A stretch of 64,000 bases of DNA from Isoetes taiwanensis (lineage: Eukaryota > Streptophyta > Lycopodiopsida > Isoetales > Isoetaceae): assembly GCA_021234155.1 (NCBI GenBank), contig JAJEKV010000072.1, positions 5,747,676-5,811,675 on the forward strand, given 5' to 3'. Made by a program: the position numbers and the translations under genes. The notes under the pieces were generated by a model that worked only from the letters and a program-made list of their open reading frames with translations, ran no database searches and was not told the DNA's origin. Positions within the stretch are counted from its first letter, which is position 1. Every line of letters starts with the position of its first letter. This document shows, piece by piece, positions 1-12,109 of this stretch.

Positions 1-1
1 C

Positions 2-187
2 TCCGCAAAGAGCTTCCAGCTGATGTCTTTTCATTTTGGTTCTGCTATTATGAAATGCTTAGCCCATGATATATGTCATTTCTTTAATAGCTACTTGAAG
101 GATTGTGATCTTGCAAGAATTTTAGCATACATTAATGGCCACAACGGTTTGTTGATCACGGAAGAACTTTATAGATTCCAAGATTAA
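2..187 (+). CDS. 3' terminal exon of an unidentified protein (runs off the left edge)
   Basis: An open frame enters from the left edge and ends at a TAA at 185-187, giving 61 residues rich in Phe, Cys, Leu and Ile and ending ELYRFQD. Codon use looks coding, and the short helical-looking segments (DLARILAYINGHNG) are compatible with the C terminus of a soluble protein. A possible splice donor (AAG|GTAAAC) lies a few bases past the stop, so the 3' UTR may be spliced. I do not recognise the family. It could equally be the end of a truncated copy; upstream exons would decide. Confidence 0.4.
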   Translation, partial: SAKSFQLMSFHFGSAIMKCLAHDICHFFNSYLKDCDLARILAYINGHNGLLITEELYRFQD

Positions 188-3100
188 AGGTAAACTTGCT
201 TTCGGTGCATGTATTTCTTGCTATTTTGGATTTCTCGGGGTCACATAAATGTTTTGATCTCAATAAATCTCTTTTCTAAATGTTTGATTTACTAATCATT
301 TTTTGAGTGCATATCTCAAATCCATTTTATTAAGCCGACCATTTCGGTCTGTTTGCATTTGTGACTAATGCGAGTCGTTTTGCTATTGAAGGTTTGCTTT
401 CCTATTAAGTTTTGAGATGAGTGATGGCATTATTACTTATAATTAAGTTGGATGTAGCTATATATTTAGTACTTTCTGTAAGGCTCTATTTTACAGCACA
501 GGATATAGACATAATATCTTCGCATTCTTTATGGATATTGAAGCGTTGGACATATGCATAGTTATAGGTCTTGTATAGATTTAGAAAATGTAATTTATTT
601 TTCCTTTGCATTTTCAGCTAGAATCTAAACGCCGGAGTTCCAAAGCCGGAAGGTGAGCCCCTAAAATAGAATAGAAAAAATTGAGAGGAGCAAAGCCACC
701 CGGCGTTGCTTGAAGGATGTAGGATGTAACTTTGAGGATTGCCAATCTCTTCATTGGAAGCGTGGGCGGTCTCTTCACGGTAATTTAAGGCCAATTTCAC
801 TTGGCTTCAAGCCCTTACCGTATGCGGTTAAAAAGTTAATCCTTGCCTTTTAGCTTATCTCGCCGTTTTTCCCTTTTAAATTCATTGCAAGATTTACGGG
901 AAATGCAGAGGCTGGACAAGCTCCTTTAGCTCCAGATAGGCGGGTTTAGTTGAGCTTTTATGTTATTTGGAATAAAAATGCGATTGGATGCGATTCAGCT
1001 CCTTTAGGCGGTCGATGAAATTTGACGAGGGAATGCAAATTATGGGGGAATCTGAAGAAACCATTAAATCGTATTTTTCAGCGTCAGGAAAGAATATGGG
1101 ATCATTGCCACTATTAGCTTTACACCAAACCAAGGTACTGCGCAGAAATTCATGCCGGAATGTTTTATCATGCCTTTCACGGGGATTTATATGTAGGAGC
1201 TTGATTGTCTAATAATCTATTCGTAATGCGGGCTACAAGAATGAGCCCAATTACTGAGTTCGGAAGACAGGTGCCCCAGCCACCTTGGTATATCACCCAT
1301 GGATGCTACAGATAGATTGGATTTTATCTTTTGCTTTGTTAATTCTTATCATGTTATATAAAGGTATGCAGTCCAACACGGAGATAGTTTGATATAGCGG
1401 TGTGTTAGGAGCTTCCAATGGTTTGCTAACGAAATTTTCTCTCGAAGAATTTTGATTTTTAGTAATTTAGAGCGTTGTTTATTATGACTGTAGTTGAGGC
1501 TGGGGCTCTGAAGAAATTTTTAGGACATTGTGGCCAAAAAGAATATTTAATACTTAGATATGGCTGACTGCCCAGAAAAAAGGAGGGTGAAAAGATCTAT
1601 ATTGAAGGGGTAAAATAAAAATGAGAGCAATAGGTTGATTAAATTGCCAAACTGGAATGTTATTAGTTGCATCGATTTTTTGGTCGTCATGTAATTTCAG
1701 AATAAGTCAATTGTTTAAATAAAATTAATCCATTAAAATTGTGAATCCCAGGAGCAAGCAATGGTGTGTAGCGTTAATACTAAATATATCAATTTAGCAA
1801 GGGGCATTTATAGATATATACACACATGCTATGCCCCATACTGGAGCATCCATTTTATTTGGATATACAATTGTCTTATAGCGATAGGATTCACAGTTTG
1901 AGATTCTGAGTTTAGGGTTTTGTAAGAAAGTATGTGTTTTATCACACTATCGAATTGTTATATAAGTATGTGCTTTAATTAACCTCCAATTTGTTCCAAT
2001 TGTTTGTTGTCGAGAAGTTGCACGCTATATAGATGTTAATGGCCAAGGCATAACCTGACCTGGACATTAGCAGAGCAGCGTAGAAGCACCGCATTCTAGT
2101 ATCATTTAATTAATTTCGCCTAAAACTTTTCTTAAAAGTTTTTAAAAGTGTAAAAGTTTGTAAATTGTTAAAATCTAATAATAGTTTTAAGTCAATCACT
2201 TATGGAAACCATCAGATTTCATTTTAATTATCATGATTGTTAAAATTTGAATGTTAAATCACTATAAATTGAAATTGTTATATTCTTGAAATGTCAATTC
2301 TAAATAGATTCAAATGAAATTAGTTTGGAAATCAAGTTTATTCTTTGATAACCATTACGATTTTAATTGAAGACAAGCTTATATAATTAAAACTTATAAA
2401 AATTATAACAATAAAGAAAAATCAAAAAATACATTTATAATGCGTTCTTGAAGTGTTATATATTAAATCTGAATAAGTCCAAATATAATAAAAACTTATA
2501 AAAAATGATAACAATAAAGAGAATAAAAACACATTTTATAATGGGTGTTCTTGAAGTGCTATCTGTAGAAATTTGAATAGAAGTCCAAATTTTGTGAATA
2601 TGTCATACATGCCCAAAAGTATGAAAGTCAAAGTATGAAACCATAGATGCTCTCCTTATGCATATCACTTCGTGCAAAAGGAGGAGAAAAGTCAACTCTT
2701 GGCTGAGGGGTGAAATGCGGCACAAAATATGTATGCAAATACAGCATGCCTCATATATTACAATGTACAAGCGAGGTATACAAGTAGAGTGAATGGCTGC
2801 ATACATGTCACTGTTCCACAAGTATGAAATTTTGACATGCTATACCACCAAAATGAACTTATCCAAAAGAGGATCAGCCATCACCGGGCCTCAGGTCACC
2901 AAAAAGCAATGCATGGCAAAGACACCTATACAAAACTAGTACGCAAAAACAAGCGTACAATAAGCGTGTTAGGAAGAGTGGACACTAAGCTTGCATGATG
3001 CGAAATGACGTCCTAGTAAAGGTGCTCAGTAAATTTCAAATGCCCTTGCTCCGTGGCCCTCATAAGATTCATGTAGCCTGTCACCTTACTTGTGCCTTGG

Positions 3101-4330
3101 CTGACCACCTTGAATCATCCATGTCCTAGAAAAACAATGCAAAAGGCCTGTGGCTGCAAGGTATTCCCGAGCTGTCTTGATTCAGAATGGACATCATGCG
3201 TCTCTTTGAATATAGCAACTCCACATCCCGTGCAAATGAAAGCACTCACGACACCGCCATGCGGCGCGATATGTGCATCTGGAATCGTTCTTCATTAGGA
3301 GAAATGGAGTTAATGAGATTGCGGCCAAGGCTGAAAATTGCATTTGTATCTGCTTTGCTCAACCGAGGGCTTCTCTAACTCTTCGACCTCCTACAAAGAA
3401 GCAAAGAAATATATATACGCAAGCAATGGAAGCTACGCATAGCGTAGTACAGTCCTCCGCGACCATAGGTATGAAATCATCCCATGTGCTGGGTTTTACT
3501 TACATCTCTGAACTCTGGGCCGGCCCTCCCCCATCATCAACTCTTCATCCTTGTCCATATGACAACCATTAGCCTCACCAGATTCACATCAGCATAGAGC
3601 ATCCCAATCTGAGTCTTTATACACTTTGGTTCCCTCCACGAGGCACAACTCGAGGGAAGCGGTACAACAACACATTCACTCACATCACTCTGGGGGTAGC
3701 ATGCATGAATCTAAAGGGTGGCTACTCCGGTGACTTCAACGATGCTGGGGAAATGAAGAATTTTGTATTTGTTATGCTTTATGATCATTTGAAAATAAAC
3801 TACACCGGTTTGGAAGCATTCTCTACGGATATGGTTTGAACAAGCGAGACACTAACGTGCCCTACGGCCTGGCCGTTGCATGTTAGCTCCATTTGCTTTT
3901 AAACAGAGATTCTGATTTGTCAAGAGTGATCGCAGTTCTTAATGTCTCGGCTCCATACAAAAATAGGAATTCTTGCCCTTTCAATACGTCTGTATCACAT
4001 TCTTCATGTGATGTCTATGATCGGCTTAGAAATCCTTGAAGCGTGCTTCCTCAATCCCCTGCGTAGCAGTGCATCATATGCTGAGGCCTTACCCACGGGA
4101 TACTTGTGAGTTTATGAGTGTCCCAGCCGGGGTGAGTTTTCGGCCTCAAGTTCGGCAGCAGGACTAGTAGGGAGCCATTCTAAGGCTTGCACGAACATGG
4201 AGATGGGTCAGTTGGGCCCCTCTCAGGCTCACAATACCCCGGGTACTACGATTCTAAAGCCACAAACAATATGTATATTGACTCCCCGGATATCTATCGC
4301 CAATACTAACTTGTGTAACCTTAGTCCAAG
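188..4330. other. AT-rich intergenic stretch without a supported gene
   Basis: Only short scattered open frames (60-99 codons) are seen, none with a recognisable motif or convincing splice sites. Around 805-845 a short stretch vaguely resembles group II intron domain V, but the helix cannot be completed, so it is not called. Confidence 0.4.
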
Positions 4331-4513
4331 AAAAGTTCATCTCTGTGCTTGATGCCATGTCTTGGGGGCTTCTTTGATCACTTTCTTTCTCCTTTACCAA
4401 GCTTCTTGCCTCGGGAAACTTCATCTCTGGTGGCGATGCCATGTCTTAGGGGCTTCTTGATCACTTTCTTTCTCCTTGCCAAGCTTCTCCGGGGAAAACT
4501 TGTTTCCCTGGAT
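4331..4513. repeat. Tandem repeat, unit about 80-84 bp, just over two copies
   Basis: The unit begins with a TTCATCTCTG-type segment, continues through GATGCCATGTCTT and ends in a CTTTCTTTCTCC / AAGCTTC stretch. It occurs at about 4331-4415 and 4416-4500, with the start of a third copy after that. The copies differ by small indels and substitutions. No coding meaning is evident. Confidence 0.7.
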
Positions 4514-5592
4514 CCCTATCTAAACACCCGGTGGTGTGCAGAAGTCCATACGCCATGATAATATTATATGTATTGGAATGCATTTTTGTTTTGTGGTGAA
4601 TGAACCGGAAATCCTTGCGACTTTTGTTTTGATGATAGATGCATTGCACGCATTGAATCGTGCCGTATGTAAATGATGCGTGACAAATGGTAGATATCAA
4701 CTGGGCGGCACATTACAAACTAGGAGGTAAAGTAGGGAGTAGGATCATACTTGGTAATATAGATTACATAATTAGGCAAATTGCCTGCACCCCAAGAACA
4801 TTCTGAGTTCAAAATTTTGAATTTGAAGGAGGTAAAGGGGAGGGTGAACCACACCCCTCATGAAATTTCTGATGAGATAAAACTAATTAGGCTTGATTTT
4901 TGCCTGCTTTTTGCATTAAAAAGGTGGTGGAGCTTAAAAAAGGAGGAAATGATTTGTTATCCGATAACATCAAATGAATTGCTAGTTAGGTTGCACTTTA
5001 TATTCTCAATTGTTGTACTTTATTTTACCTTCACTCGACAGCATCATAGTGATTCCTTTGAGCATGGGCACGCGTTTGTAGCAGGGAGATTCACAGTACC
5101 CTGTAATTAACGTTTTGCGCCGATTCCCTATGTAAGACTTGTTTAAACAAAGCAGCATACTTAGCTTTGTAAAGGACTCTAACAGTTCAATCTGCTCCCA
5201 CAGCTCCTGAAGGCTTGCATTTGCCAACCAAGTGATTTCTCTGATACTAGAGCAGTGAAATTCGTCTATGCATCCCTGCTACAGCAAATGCCTGGTCAAT
5301 AATATGGCAACTGCTTTGGCCATCATAGTTAAAATAGAACCTAAACAAGTCCCAATTAAGCTGTCATTCTGGAAATTATATTTTTAAAACCTTGATAAAT
5401 GATCCTCCAACTATGTTCATTATAGACACAAAACCTATTGGACATGCTTATGGCCAGTACTTAGCCAATAAGAGATCAAAAAGGTTCCACGAAGCCCGCG
5501 TTGCAAACCAATATATCCAAAGCACATTCAAATAATAATTTCTTAGGCTGTCTCCAGTATTAGTCAGGCTCACCTTCAGCTTTCCATGATCC
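4514..5592. other. No supported gene; one 109-codon open frame
   Basis: A plus-strand frame at 4781-5110 has no recognisable motif. A minus-strand frame at 5006-5227 lies downstream of the TRAX-like gene and could be part of its 3' region. Nothing else is seen. Confidence 0.35.
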
Positions 5593-6851
5593 TTAGCTTT
5601 CAGGATATTCTGAGCCCCTTACGTGTACTGAATAGCAAGCTGACATGATGTAAACAAATCAAACAGGCAATGGGGAAACAGTTAAGAACCACAAAGCTCA
5701 AATTATTATTTAAGAAAATAGAAACCCCTTATGGTTCCTTTTACAGATAAAGAATAAAAAACGTAAAGGGCAAACAAGATACTACTGTTTCTACTTTTAT
5801 CATGCTTTGAAGCATTGTCTCGGTTTTTGTTCATATCCTTTCCACTATCAACATTGTGAGCAGTAGCAAGCCTTCATATAAGTTTGCATGAAGCTACATA
5901 CCTTACTAGCTCTTTTGCCTCACAACAACACCTTTGATTGTAAATAGCATCAAAGTTCACCTGTTAAGTCCCCACCTTAAATTCAGAAGGTGTAAGCTTT
6001 CCGGCAGTTCTAGAAATATGTGTAAGGACGAGGATAGCTATTGACTCACCCCCAGTAAATAATCTTCGTATACGTGAATGAAGCTCCAGAACCATCTTTC
6101 AAACCTCCTAAGCTATTGTTTGGTTGCTAGAGAGTCAAGCGTGCCATTTTACAGTATTCTACAGTTGCTGCCTCCACATATTCTTGTAACTGGAAATCAC
6201 ACAAAAGAATATTACACATAAAGTATGCTTGTTGCTTAAACTTAAGAATTGTATAATGAGTTTATATAAATATTACTCCTGGAGAAAGCCTTCTGAACTT
6301 CCAATACTCGATCCCCTGCAGTTCCCTTGCAGCGGCGTATGATTTGTGTACATCGAACGGTTGCAAGGTCTTTTCTCTGCTTGCCGTAAGATTTCTTCTC
6401 TGTTTGAGTCATTTACTGCAAATGAAAGTCACCCTTCCTAAGTTGCATATATCAAGCTGGCATGTTTTTCAAAACGTAAAGAAAAGGGGTGTGACATTGA
6501 TTAAGTACATTCTGATAATTGCAAGAACATACCTACCGATGAATCAGAAAAATGATCTTCTTGCTGTGGATAGTGACATCCCGACTAGCCTTCACGAGTC
6601 TCTCCCTTTTCTCGTTCTGCGCATATCATTTTGTTATTCCGATATATGGTTGTCAAAAAACAACAAGAACTCAAAATACCTACAACAGCATCCAGCGTTT
6701 GGGCATATTGCTGGAAGTCATTCTGGAAAATGCAACCGGAGTGCATACTCTTTTTCAACTTTTTTCCTGCATCAGAAACGGCAAGAACTTATATTCTTAG
6801 CTGATGCGTTGAGAAGAGGCGAAACGTAGTACCTTCGCGTTCGTCTCCCAT
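5593..6851 (-). pseudogene. TSNAX-like: Translin-associated factor X (TRAX)-like gene, frame-disrupted
   Basis: TRAX partners translin in the C3PO endoribonuclease, which acts on small single-stranded RNA. On the minus strand exon 1 is 6833-6851 (ATG, MGDERE), exon 2 6684-6766, exon 3 6537-6616 (NEKRERLVKASRD then a FLIHR end), exon 4 6277-6399 (EEILRQAEK, later RELQGIEYWKFRRLSPG) and exon 5 starts at 6189 (LQEYVEAAT). All have GT-AG borders with matching phase. Further pieces match TRAX order: DLTGEL near 5965, MLQSMIKVE near 5785, and a last exon YSVHVRGSEYPES ending at the TAA 5593-5595. Exon 4 is 123 nt but reads through only if two single A's are discounted, in an AAAA run and an AAA run. 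Exon 5 soon meets a TAG. Introns are kept, so this is not a processed copy; it is either a decayed gene or a good gene with homopolymer errors. Family assignment is firm, functional state is not. Confidence 0.8.
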
Positions 6852-7090
6852 GCACCTACTAGGTCGGAAGAGATTCGATAATTAATTAGTTGATTAGTAA
6901 ACCCTACGATTACTATGTGTAAATTATACCGCAGAATTTTACCTGCACTAGATGTGATGTGGAATGGAAAGGGCATGAAAAGGGGTCGCGCCATTTTGCC
7001 TGATTACAATTACACTGGTTAAGGTAAGGCTGTGTTCCCATGAGCGTGAAAAACTTAGGAAGCATTCTTCCGTCCGCCCGATGAAGCCAG

Positions 7091-7104
7091 GTGCCACGTG
7101 GCAC
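7091..7104. promoter_or_regulatory. Perfect 14-bp palindrome with a G-box core
   Basis: GTGCCACGTGGCAC is a perfect palindrome around CACGTG, the core bound by plant bZIP and bHLH factors. It lies about 245 bp upstream of the TRAX-like start codon. A role in that promoter is inference from position. Confidence 0.5.
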
Positions 7105-7787
7105 TATTTCAAATAAAGAATGTATAAGTAAAAAATATTTGAGCCTGAGGTGACCGAGGGCGACATCGATGGGCAGCGAGGAGCTTCTACTGCATTCTTG
7201 AGGATTTACCGCATTACGCCTGTTTACCCGGCATTCCAAGAGCTTACCCTGCATTAGAATCTTTTTACGCTTCTGAGATGCTTCTCCAAGTGTCTTCCCA
7301 TTACGGGGAATGGCAATTGCCATTCTGTGTATCACGAACTAGGACTTGAAATTGAAATGTGCCAACCGCGGCTTTCAAAATCCTCGATCATTTCACGAAA
7401 ACTTCGAAGTTAACTTTTCATAGTAGTATATTATTATTGCTCACTTAATGGGATGTTTTCATTTTTCAATTGGGGCCATCGATGGGAGGAATATTCCTCC
7501 TTTTATGCCGGATCAAGGGGCCCTACGTTTTTTGCAAGCCGCTGACCATACAAATTTCAAAGGCCAATCGGCCTTTGGGCGATTGAGGCTCGCATCTCGG
7601 TCGCGAGGTAATTCAAATACATTACCAGCAGCGTTAGCCAGCGGAAAGGGAAAAAAACCCGGTAACCAATGGTCGAATGAACTCTCTGCAAGGAAACGGG
7701 CTTCTGCCGGGCTGTTGTATCCTCCTCCCGGAACTTTGAATCCTCTTCCTCCAGGAATCCATCCTCTACTCCTACTAAAGTAAGACA

Positions 7788-7845
7788 CCCAGGGTTGGAG
7801 GATTCGAACCTCCAAAGGCAAGGCGGCCTCACTAGAACCCTTCCA
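7788..7845 (-). mobile_element. tRNA-like head, probably of a SINE
   Basis: On the minus strand a perfect internal pol III box B (GGTTCGAATCC, plus-strand 7800-7810) sits in a T-arm-like stem GGAGG/CCTCC. An AGGGTT...AACCCT stem brackets a shortened body with a box A-like CTAGTGAGG segment. The arm between A and B is too short for a functional tRNA, so this is more likely a tRNA-derived SINE or a tRNA pseudogene. Sequence below 7788 could be the SINE body but has no clear 3' end. Confidence 0.5.
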
Positions 7846-7871
7846 ATTACATCTAACTCGCCATCATCCAA

Positions 7872-8540
7872 AACAAAGCAAAAGAAACAAAAAGCGTAGC
7901 ATCTCTTCTTTTAAATTACGTGGCTTAGGAATCATTGGCGGTTTGTTCGATCTTTAGAAGAATCCATGGGCTGAATGCAATATCTACTTCCTACAATCCC
8001 ACCAATGCTGCGAGGAAGAAACCATGCCATCACATTACCTACACCAAAACAAAAGCATGCGGGTGGGCGGGAATCAATCCGGTTCATAGCAATCGGATGG
8101 GGAGACAAAAACTACGCAAATGCCATCCGAGCCGAAGCAAAAAAGAGAGGATTAGGCTACATGCAAAAGAAGCGGCTATGGCGACATCCGTTTAAGCGGC
8201 AAAATCTAGCCTAGGCGCCAAAGCTAGCGATGGGACCTCTCGTGGCCTTCATCGTGGGCTTCATGCGCTATTGCCTATGCCGAATGCTTGCCTCCACAGG
8301 GTGTCTTTGCAGCCTCGCCAAAAGAAGGAAGCTTCATGCAGCTTATTAATTCCACGAAAAATCGAGCTTTTTCTTGGCATATGGACAGCGGGGAGCTTCC
8401 CAAAAGCGACCTCAAATTTCCTTCCCAGACCATTGCGTTCGGTTCAAAAACAATACACAAACACCCCGAAATAAAAACTCAACCCTTCAAACATACCATT
8501 TCAAATTTACAATACAAACCATGCACAAACATACCATTTT
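7872..8540. other. No supported gene
   Basis: Overlapping open frames of 60-160 codons occur on both strands without any recognisable family or conserved motif. Confidence 0.35.
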
Positions 8541-8574
8541 CAATACAATACAATACAATACAATACAATATACA
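8541..8574. repeat. CAATA pentanucleotide microsatellite
   Basis: Six contiguous CAATA units followed by a degenerate TACAAT. The surrounding sequence is also A/C/T-biased with short imperfect copies. Confidence 0.85.
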
Positions 8575-8867
8575 ATCACTAGAGATCATAGTTTCCACCA
8601 TTCGCGAGAATACCCTCACTGCAATAGCAAGCGAATTGGGCAAACTTAATCGAGAAGTTAACTTTTTCAATAACTTTAGGAATAATTTGAAGTCGGGGAG
8701 GCCGCATGGGAGCGTCGCCCTAAGCTTCATCGATTCTACATGTTCTTGTATGCTATTTGCCGATACGGATAAGAATGATTGAAGGAAGCTGTTGGAACCC
8801 ACCCACTTGACTTAATTTGTAGTGTAATAAACCTTCCACAATTCGTTTTAGTAATTTGTGGTATAAT

Positions 8868-8945
8868 TTTCAATGGAATGTAATGTCTTTTTTATCGTCC
8901 ACGAAGATCAATCCCGGCACATTAGACCCAATAAGAGAGCACAAC
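8868..8945 (-). mobile_element. LINE 3' end (5'-truncated), minus strand
   Basis: The minus strand reads CTTCGTGGACGATAAAA followed by ATTAC/ATTCC-type short repeats. This is the terminal motif that ends the RT-bearing LINE near 23.6 kb and recurs at 10.6 and 53.6 kb. Only a short 3' piece is recognisable here. Confidence 0.55.
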
Positions 8946-10379
8946 GGACTTATTCTTTGTCGGGATTAAAAGTAGTCAAAAGGCACTTTTGATTATTTAG
9001 CACAAAAATGTTGGGCATGAGGTACAGTCATGGACCCCTTTAGCATCAAACTAGGGAGAAAAAACAATGGATAGAATATTTGAATTATTATAAATCTGCT
9101 TCTCCAAGTTCATTGGACAAGAACATAAAGTTAACATTGTTACATCAAAAATGCTGGTGTAGTTTGAGACCAAAATATATAGAGATCTAATAACCTCCAC
9201 AAATCCATATGGTAAATTGTTAATAACACTCAAATACAACAAAAACTTTGTAAATATATATTTTATGCCAAATCTCGATTAGAAGTCTAGTTTCTAGAAA
9301 TAACTTTTATCATCGCACAATTTGAGAGATATGCGATAGAAATTTCAAAATGACCCACACAATTCATCTCTAAATCATCTTAAAGGACTATTCACATAAT
9401 CTAGGCTATCTGGGCTAGAACTTATAGACATGTCTAAGAACGAAGATGCAAAGATGTGGATAATAATAAAAGGACATAATCTTGAAAGGGTTGATCAATT
9501 AGCACATTCTATTCGCTTGATCCGAATTCCCGGTCGAGAGCTTTCTTCTTTGGATTAATCGTCGAAAATGGGCGGGTAACCACAAATTGAACTAAAAATG
9601 GAACAAAAAGACAAAATTTGGTTTTGCTTAGACAAAAAACATGAGAATGAAGTTGCAACAGCGGCCGCATGGGACTGGGAAAGCTCTAGCATGGCAAAAG
9701 CATTTGAGGTCTTTTGCATAAATCTATGGAGCAGACTAAATACAAAGAACTTGGAGGCACTGCCAGGCAGCATGGCTTGGATGAGGAATTTAAAGGCAAA
9801 AAACCATAGCACAAAAGCTACATTGCAAGTCTACAAGAATGGAAATGCTCATTATCTAACAATCTTGGCTTACCCAGGTAATGGTATATGGATCAAAGGG
9901 AAATAGCATATATATCATATTGTATGTTAGTTATGGATTCCATAATCTTGCGGATATTGTATAGCCATATAAGACATGGTTAGGTCAAGCTAATAATAAC
10001 AATGAAAGGGGTACATTCTTATTCAAATTATGCTACTAAGTAAGCTTTCAAAGAGGCCATATATTTATCGTCGAGGAGATGGCAACCAAACATTCTGTTT
10101 TGAAAGATTAACTACGTCTTTGTTCAACTTGTGATAGAATGAGCAATTTTCTCTCTCCTGCAATTATAAAAATCTGAGCTACAATAGTAAGAATTTTTCC
10201 ACATTCCAAAGGCCAAAATACCTATACCTTCTAAAAGCCTCAAAATCATCGTCTAGAAGGAAAGACAACGAAAAAAGAAAAGAATTTACAAGCTCACGAT
10301 GATGTTGCGGGCATCTAAAAGCTTCGACCTACCCGTATTTGAAGTAAATTATGTACATGAGATTTTTTCTAAAGACTAT
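8946..10379. other. No supported gene; one 102-codon open frame
   Basis: A plus-strand frame at 9598-9906 begins MEQKDKIWFCLDKKHENE and has a Trp-rich middle, but no recognised domain. An antisense frame of 85 codons overlaps it. The rest is AT-rich without signals. Confidence 0.3.
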
Positions 10380-10607
10380 TCATCCCAATTGTAGCAAAAC
10401 AATTGCTCTGATGAATGTTCTAGCATGCCTTGGAATGCTCAAATATGTAGCCTTAGAAGGATATATGCCTTCCTCTTGCATCTGTTTAAGATAATCTAAT
10501 GTTATCAAGCCTTCCCCATGCTGGGAGTATCCTGTAAATATATCATTTATGCCGATTTGGCAGGTTATCAAATTGATAATGCCCTTAGAAGGGCTTTTTG
10601 TCTGCAA
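10380..10607 (-). pseudogene. PPR repeat remnant (PLS class)
   Basis: The minus-strand translation contains FTGYSQHGEG followed by LDYLKQMQEEGIYPSKATY. That fits a plant pentatricopeptide repeat of the GYxQHGxGxEAL...QMQxEGIxPNxxT type. Such repeats bind organellar RNA, and the PLS class is mainly involved in RNA editing. Roughly one repeat survives in a 75-codon frame with no targeting peptide and no neighbouring repeats, so this is a fragment. A minus-strand LINE tail begins immediately beyond it. Confidence 0.6.
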
Positions 10608-10611
10608 GAAT

Positions 10612-10705
10612 TAGAAAAGGGATTGAATTGAATTGAATTTGTTTTTGTCATCCACGAAGTCCAATAGACCTATGGGACTCAAACAAAGATCACATCAGAC
10701 ATATT
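10612..10705 (-). mobile_element. LINE 3' end (5'-truncated), minus strand
   Basis: On the minus strand a segment reading CCCATAGGTCTATTGGAC leads into CTTCGTGGATGACAAAA and then a run of AATTC units. It matches the tails at 8.9, 23.6 and 53.6 kb but ends in a different short tandem repeat. Confidence 0.6.
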
Positions 10706-10838
10706 ATTTTCCCAGATTAAAAAACCTCGTCCTGAAGGATTTTCGATGCGAAGGTCATGTTTGCACTAAGAAATTGAACGATTAAACCTCTCAGACAATT
10801 CTACACTTATTTAATTGTTATTTGGTGATTTTATATCT

Positions 10839-11626
10839 ATGGAGGAGGAGTTTTCGGCGTTATTCGCCCGAGTCCGGCGTGACTTGTTCAAGTATGCGGC
10901 GATTTGCGGTTGGACAATAAGGAGATTAAGGAGCGTGTTGCTTCACATGAATACGCTTCTAGTTACGAATTTGAGGCTACTCGAGCCTAAAGATCAACTT
11001 TGCCGAGAAGTTTTTGGTACTTTCGGTCCAAGCTCCGTGGGTTTTGAATCGGATCAAGCTTGTGATCGGCTCCACCCCGGCCCGGGGAACAAGTTGGGTG
11101 ATTGGTTCTCTCCTCCGCAGGGGCGGCTCTAAGTTGGTTTTGCTCCTTTATTGGAGAAAGGGCCTCCCGAGTTGCAAGATTTTTGCTGCGTTTCTTTGCG
11201 AGCTTCGAGGCATGTTTTGGAGAACAGCGATCATCGGCTACTTGATCACAAAACTTTGCAATCTAAGGCAAGGTTCTCGTCCGGCCGGTATATGCATCGA
11301 AATTTCGTCGGATTGCGGTAGATGCGCACAGGATGATGTTGCCGAGATTGTTTTCGAAGGGGGTTGCGTGAGGATGTCAAGGATATGTTGTTGTCTATGG
11401 AAGATCCTCGAGGTTTTGGAAGAAGCCATCAGATTTGCAATTCGATGTGATAATCGGCTCTTTGAGCGTAGACAAAGAGAGGCGTGGTCGGGGTTTTCCA
11501 ATCACACTTTTTGTAGCTATGCCCTCCTTCATCCTTTATCTAGCGGTCGTAGAAGCGTCCGGAGAGAGGCTAACCTTTACCTCTCAGCGTGGAGGCTAAC
11601 TTTGACCATATTGCTATGGATGCCCG
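10839..11626 (+). pseudogene. Gag-like region of the Gypsy element
   Basis: A start-like ATG at 10839 is followed by MEEEFSALFARVRRDL, and frames then shift repeatedly. No CCHC zinc knuckle can be found. The assignment rests on position upstream of the protease. Confidence 0.45.
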
Positions 11627-12106
11627 ATGAAGTGCCAAGTCGATTCGGGAAAACTTCGGGGGCCAGTCCGAGTAGTAGGAGTCTCTCGTCGGCTGGCCTC
11701 CTTTTCTCAGACTCCTTCCACATTTCCTGACATGTTTATTCCATCGGATAAGGTCAGCAAGGCATTCTTCATCCCTATATCATTGAAATCAGAAGCTGGA
11801 GAATTGCAAGTGTTGGCGCAACTTGATTGTGGTGCAAATGCTTGTTTTATGGATAGTGCGTTCGCCAGTAAGCACACTATCCCTAGAAGCAAGGTTGAGC
11901 ATCCTGCTTCTGTCGAAGTGATTGATGGACGGGAGATCTCTTCGGGTGCAGTCACAGAATGTACTGCGCCTCTTCAGGTTTTGTTCGAGGGAGTTTCTTG
12001 TAGTATTTCCTTCAATCTCATTACTAGCCCTCATGCGCCAATAGTCTTGGTCTGCATACGGCTCGAGCTACATAACTTGATTGATTGGCGTGCTAGATCA
12101 TTTTGA
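11627..12106 (+). pseudogene. Gypsy retropepsin-like protease region
   Basis: The frame contains AQLDCGANACFMD, corresponding to the retroviral-type aspartic protease motif (hydrophobic-D-S/T-G-A), but here the Ser/Thr after the catalytic Asp is Cys. Downstream, APIVL followed by LELHN and IDWRARSF matches the conserved end of chromovirus proteases (VLG..WL..HNP.IDW). The conserved Gly-Tyr/Met-Pro-Trp part is damaged. The enzyme would process Gag-Pol in particles. An inactive fossil is the best reading. Confidence 0.7.
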
Positions 12107-12109
12107 TTT

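Noticed and set aside
805..845. Possible group II intron domain V (CCGTATGCGGTTAAAA)
   Set aside because: The 34-nt helix with its AGC triad cannot be completed and no neighbouring organellar exon was recognised.
1225..1320. A stretch with GAGTTCGG and GGATGGG-like words resembling 5S rRNA
   Set aside because: The expected internal control region and pairing stems are absent; only short words match.
3092..3572. Three overlapping plus-strand frames of 63-99 codons
   Set aside because: No motif, no splice signals, mutually exclusive frames with similar composition.
6344..6829. 161-codon plus-strand frame
   Set aside because: It lies antisense to TRAX exons 2-4, which have splice borders and protein homology on the other strand.
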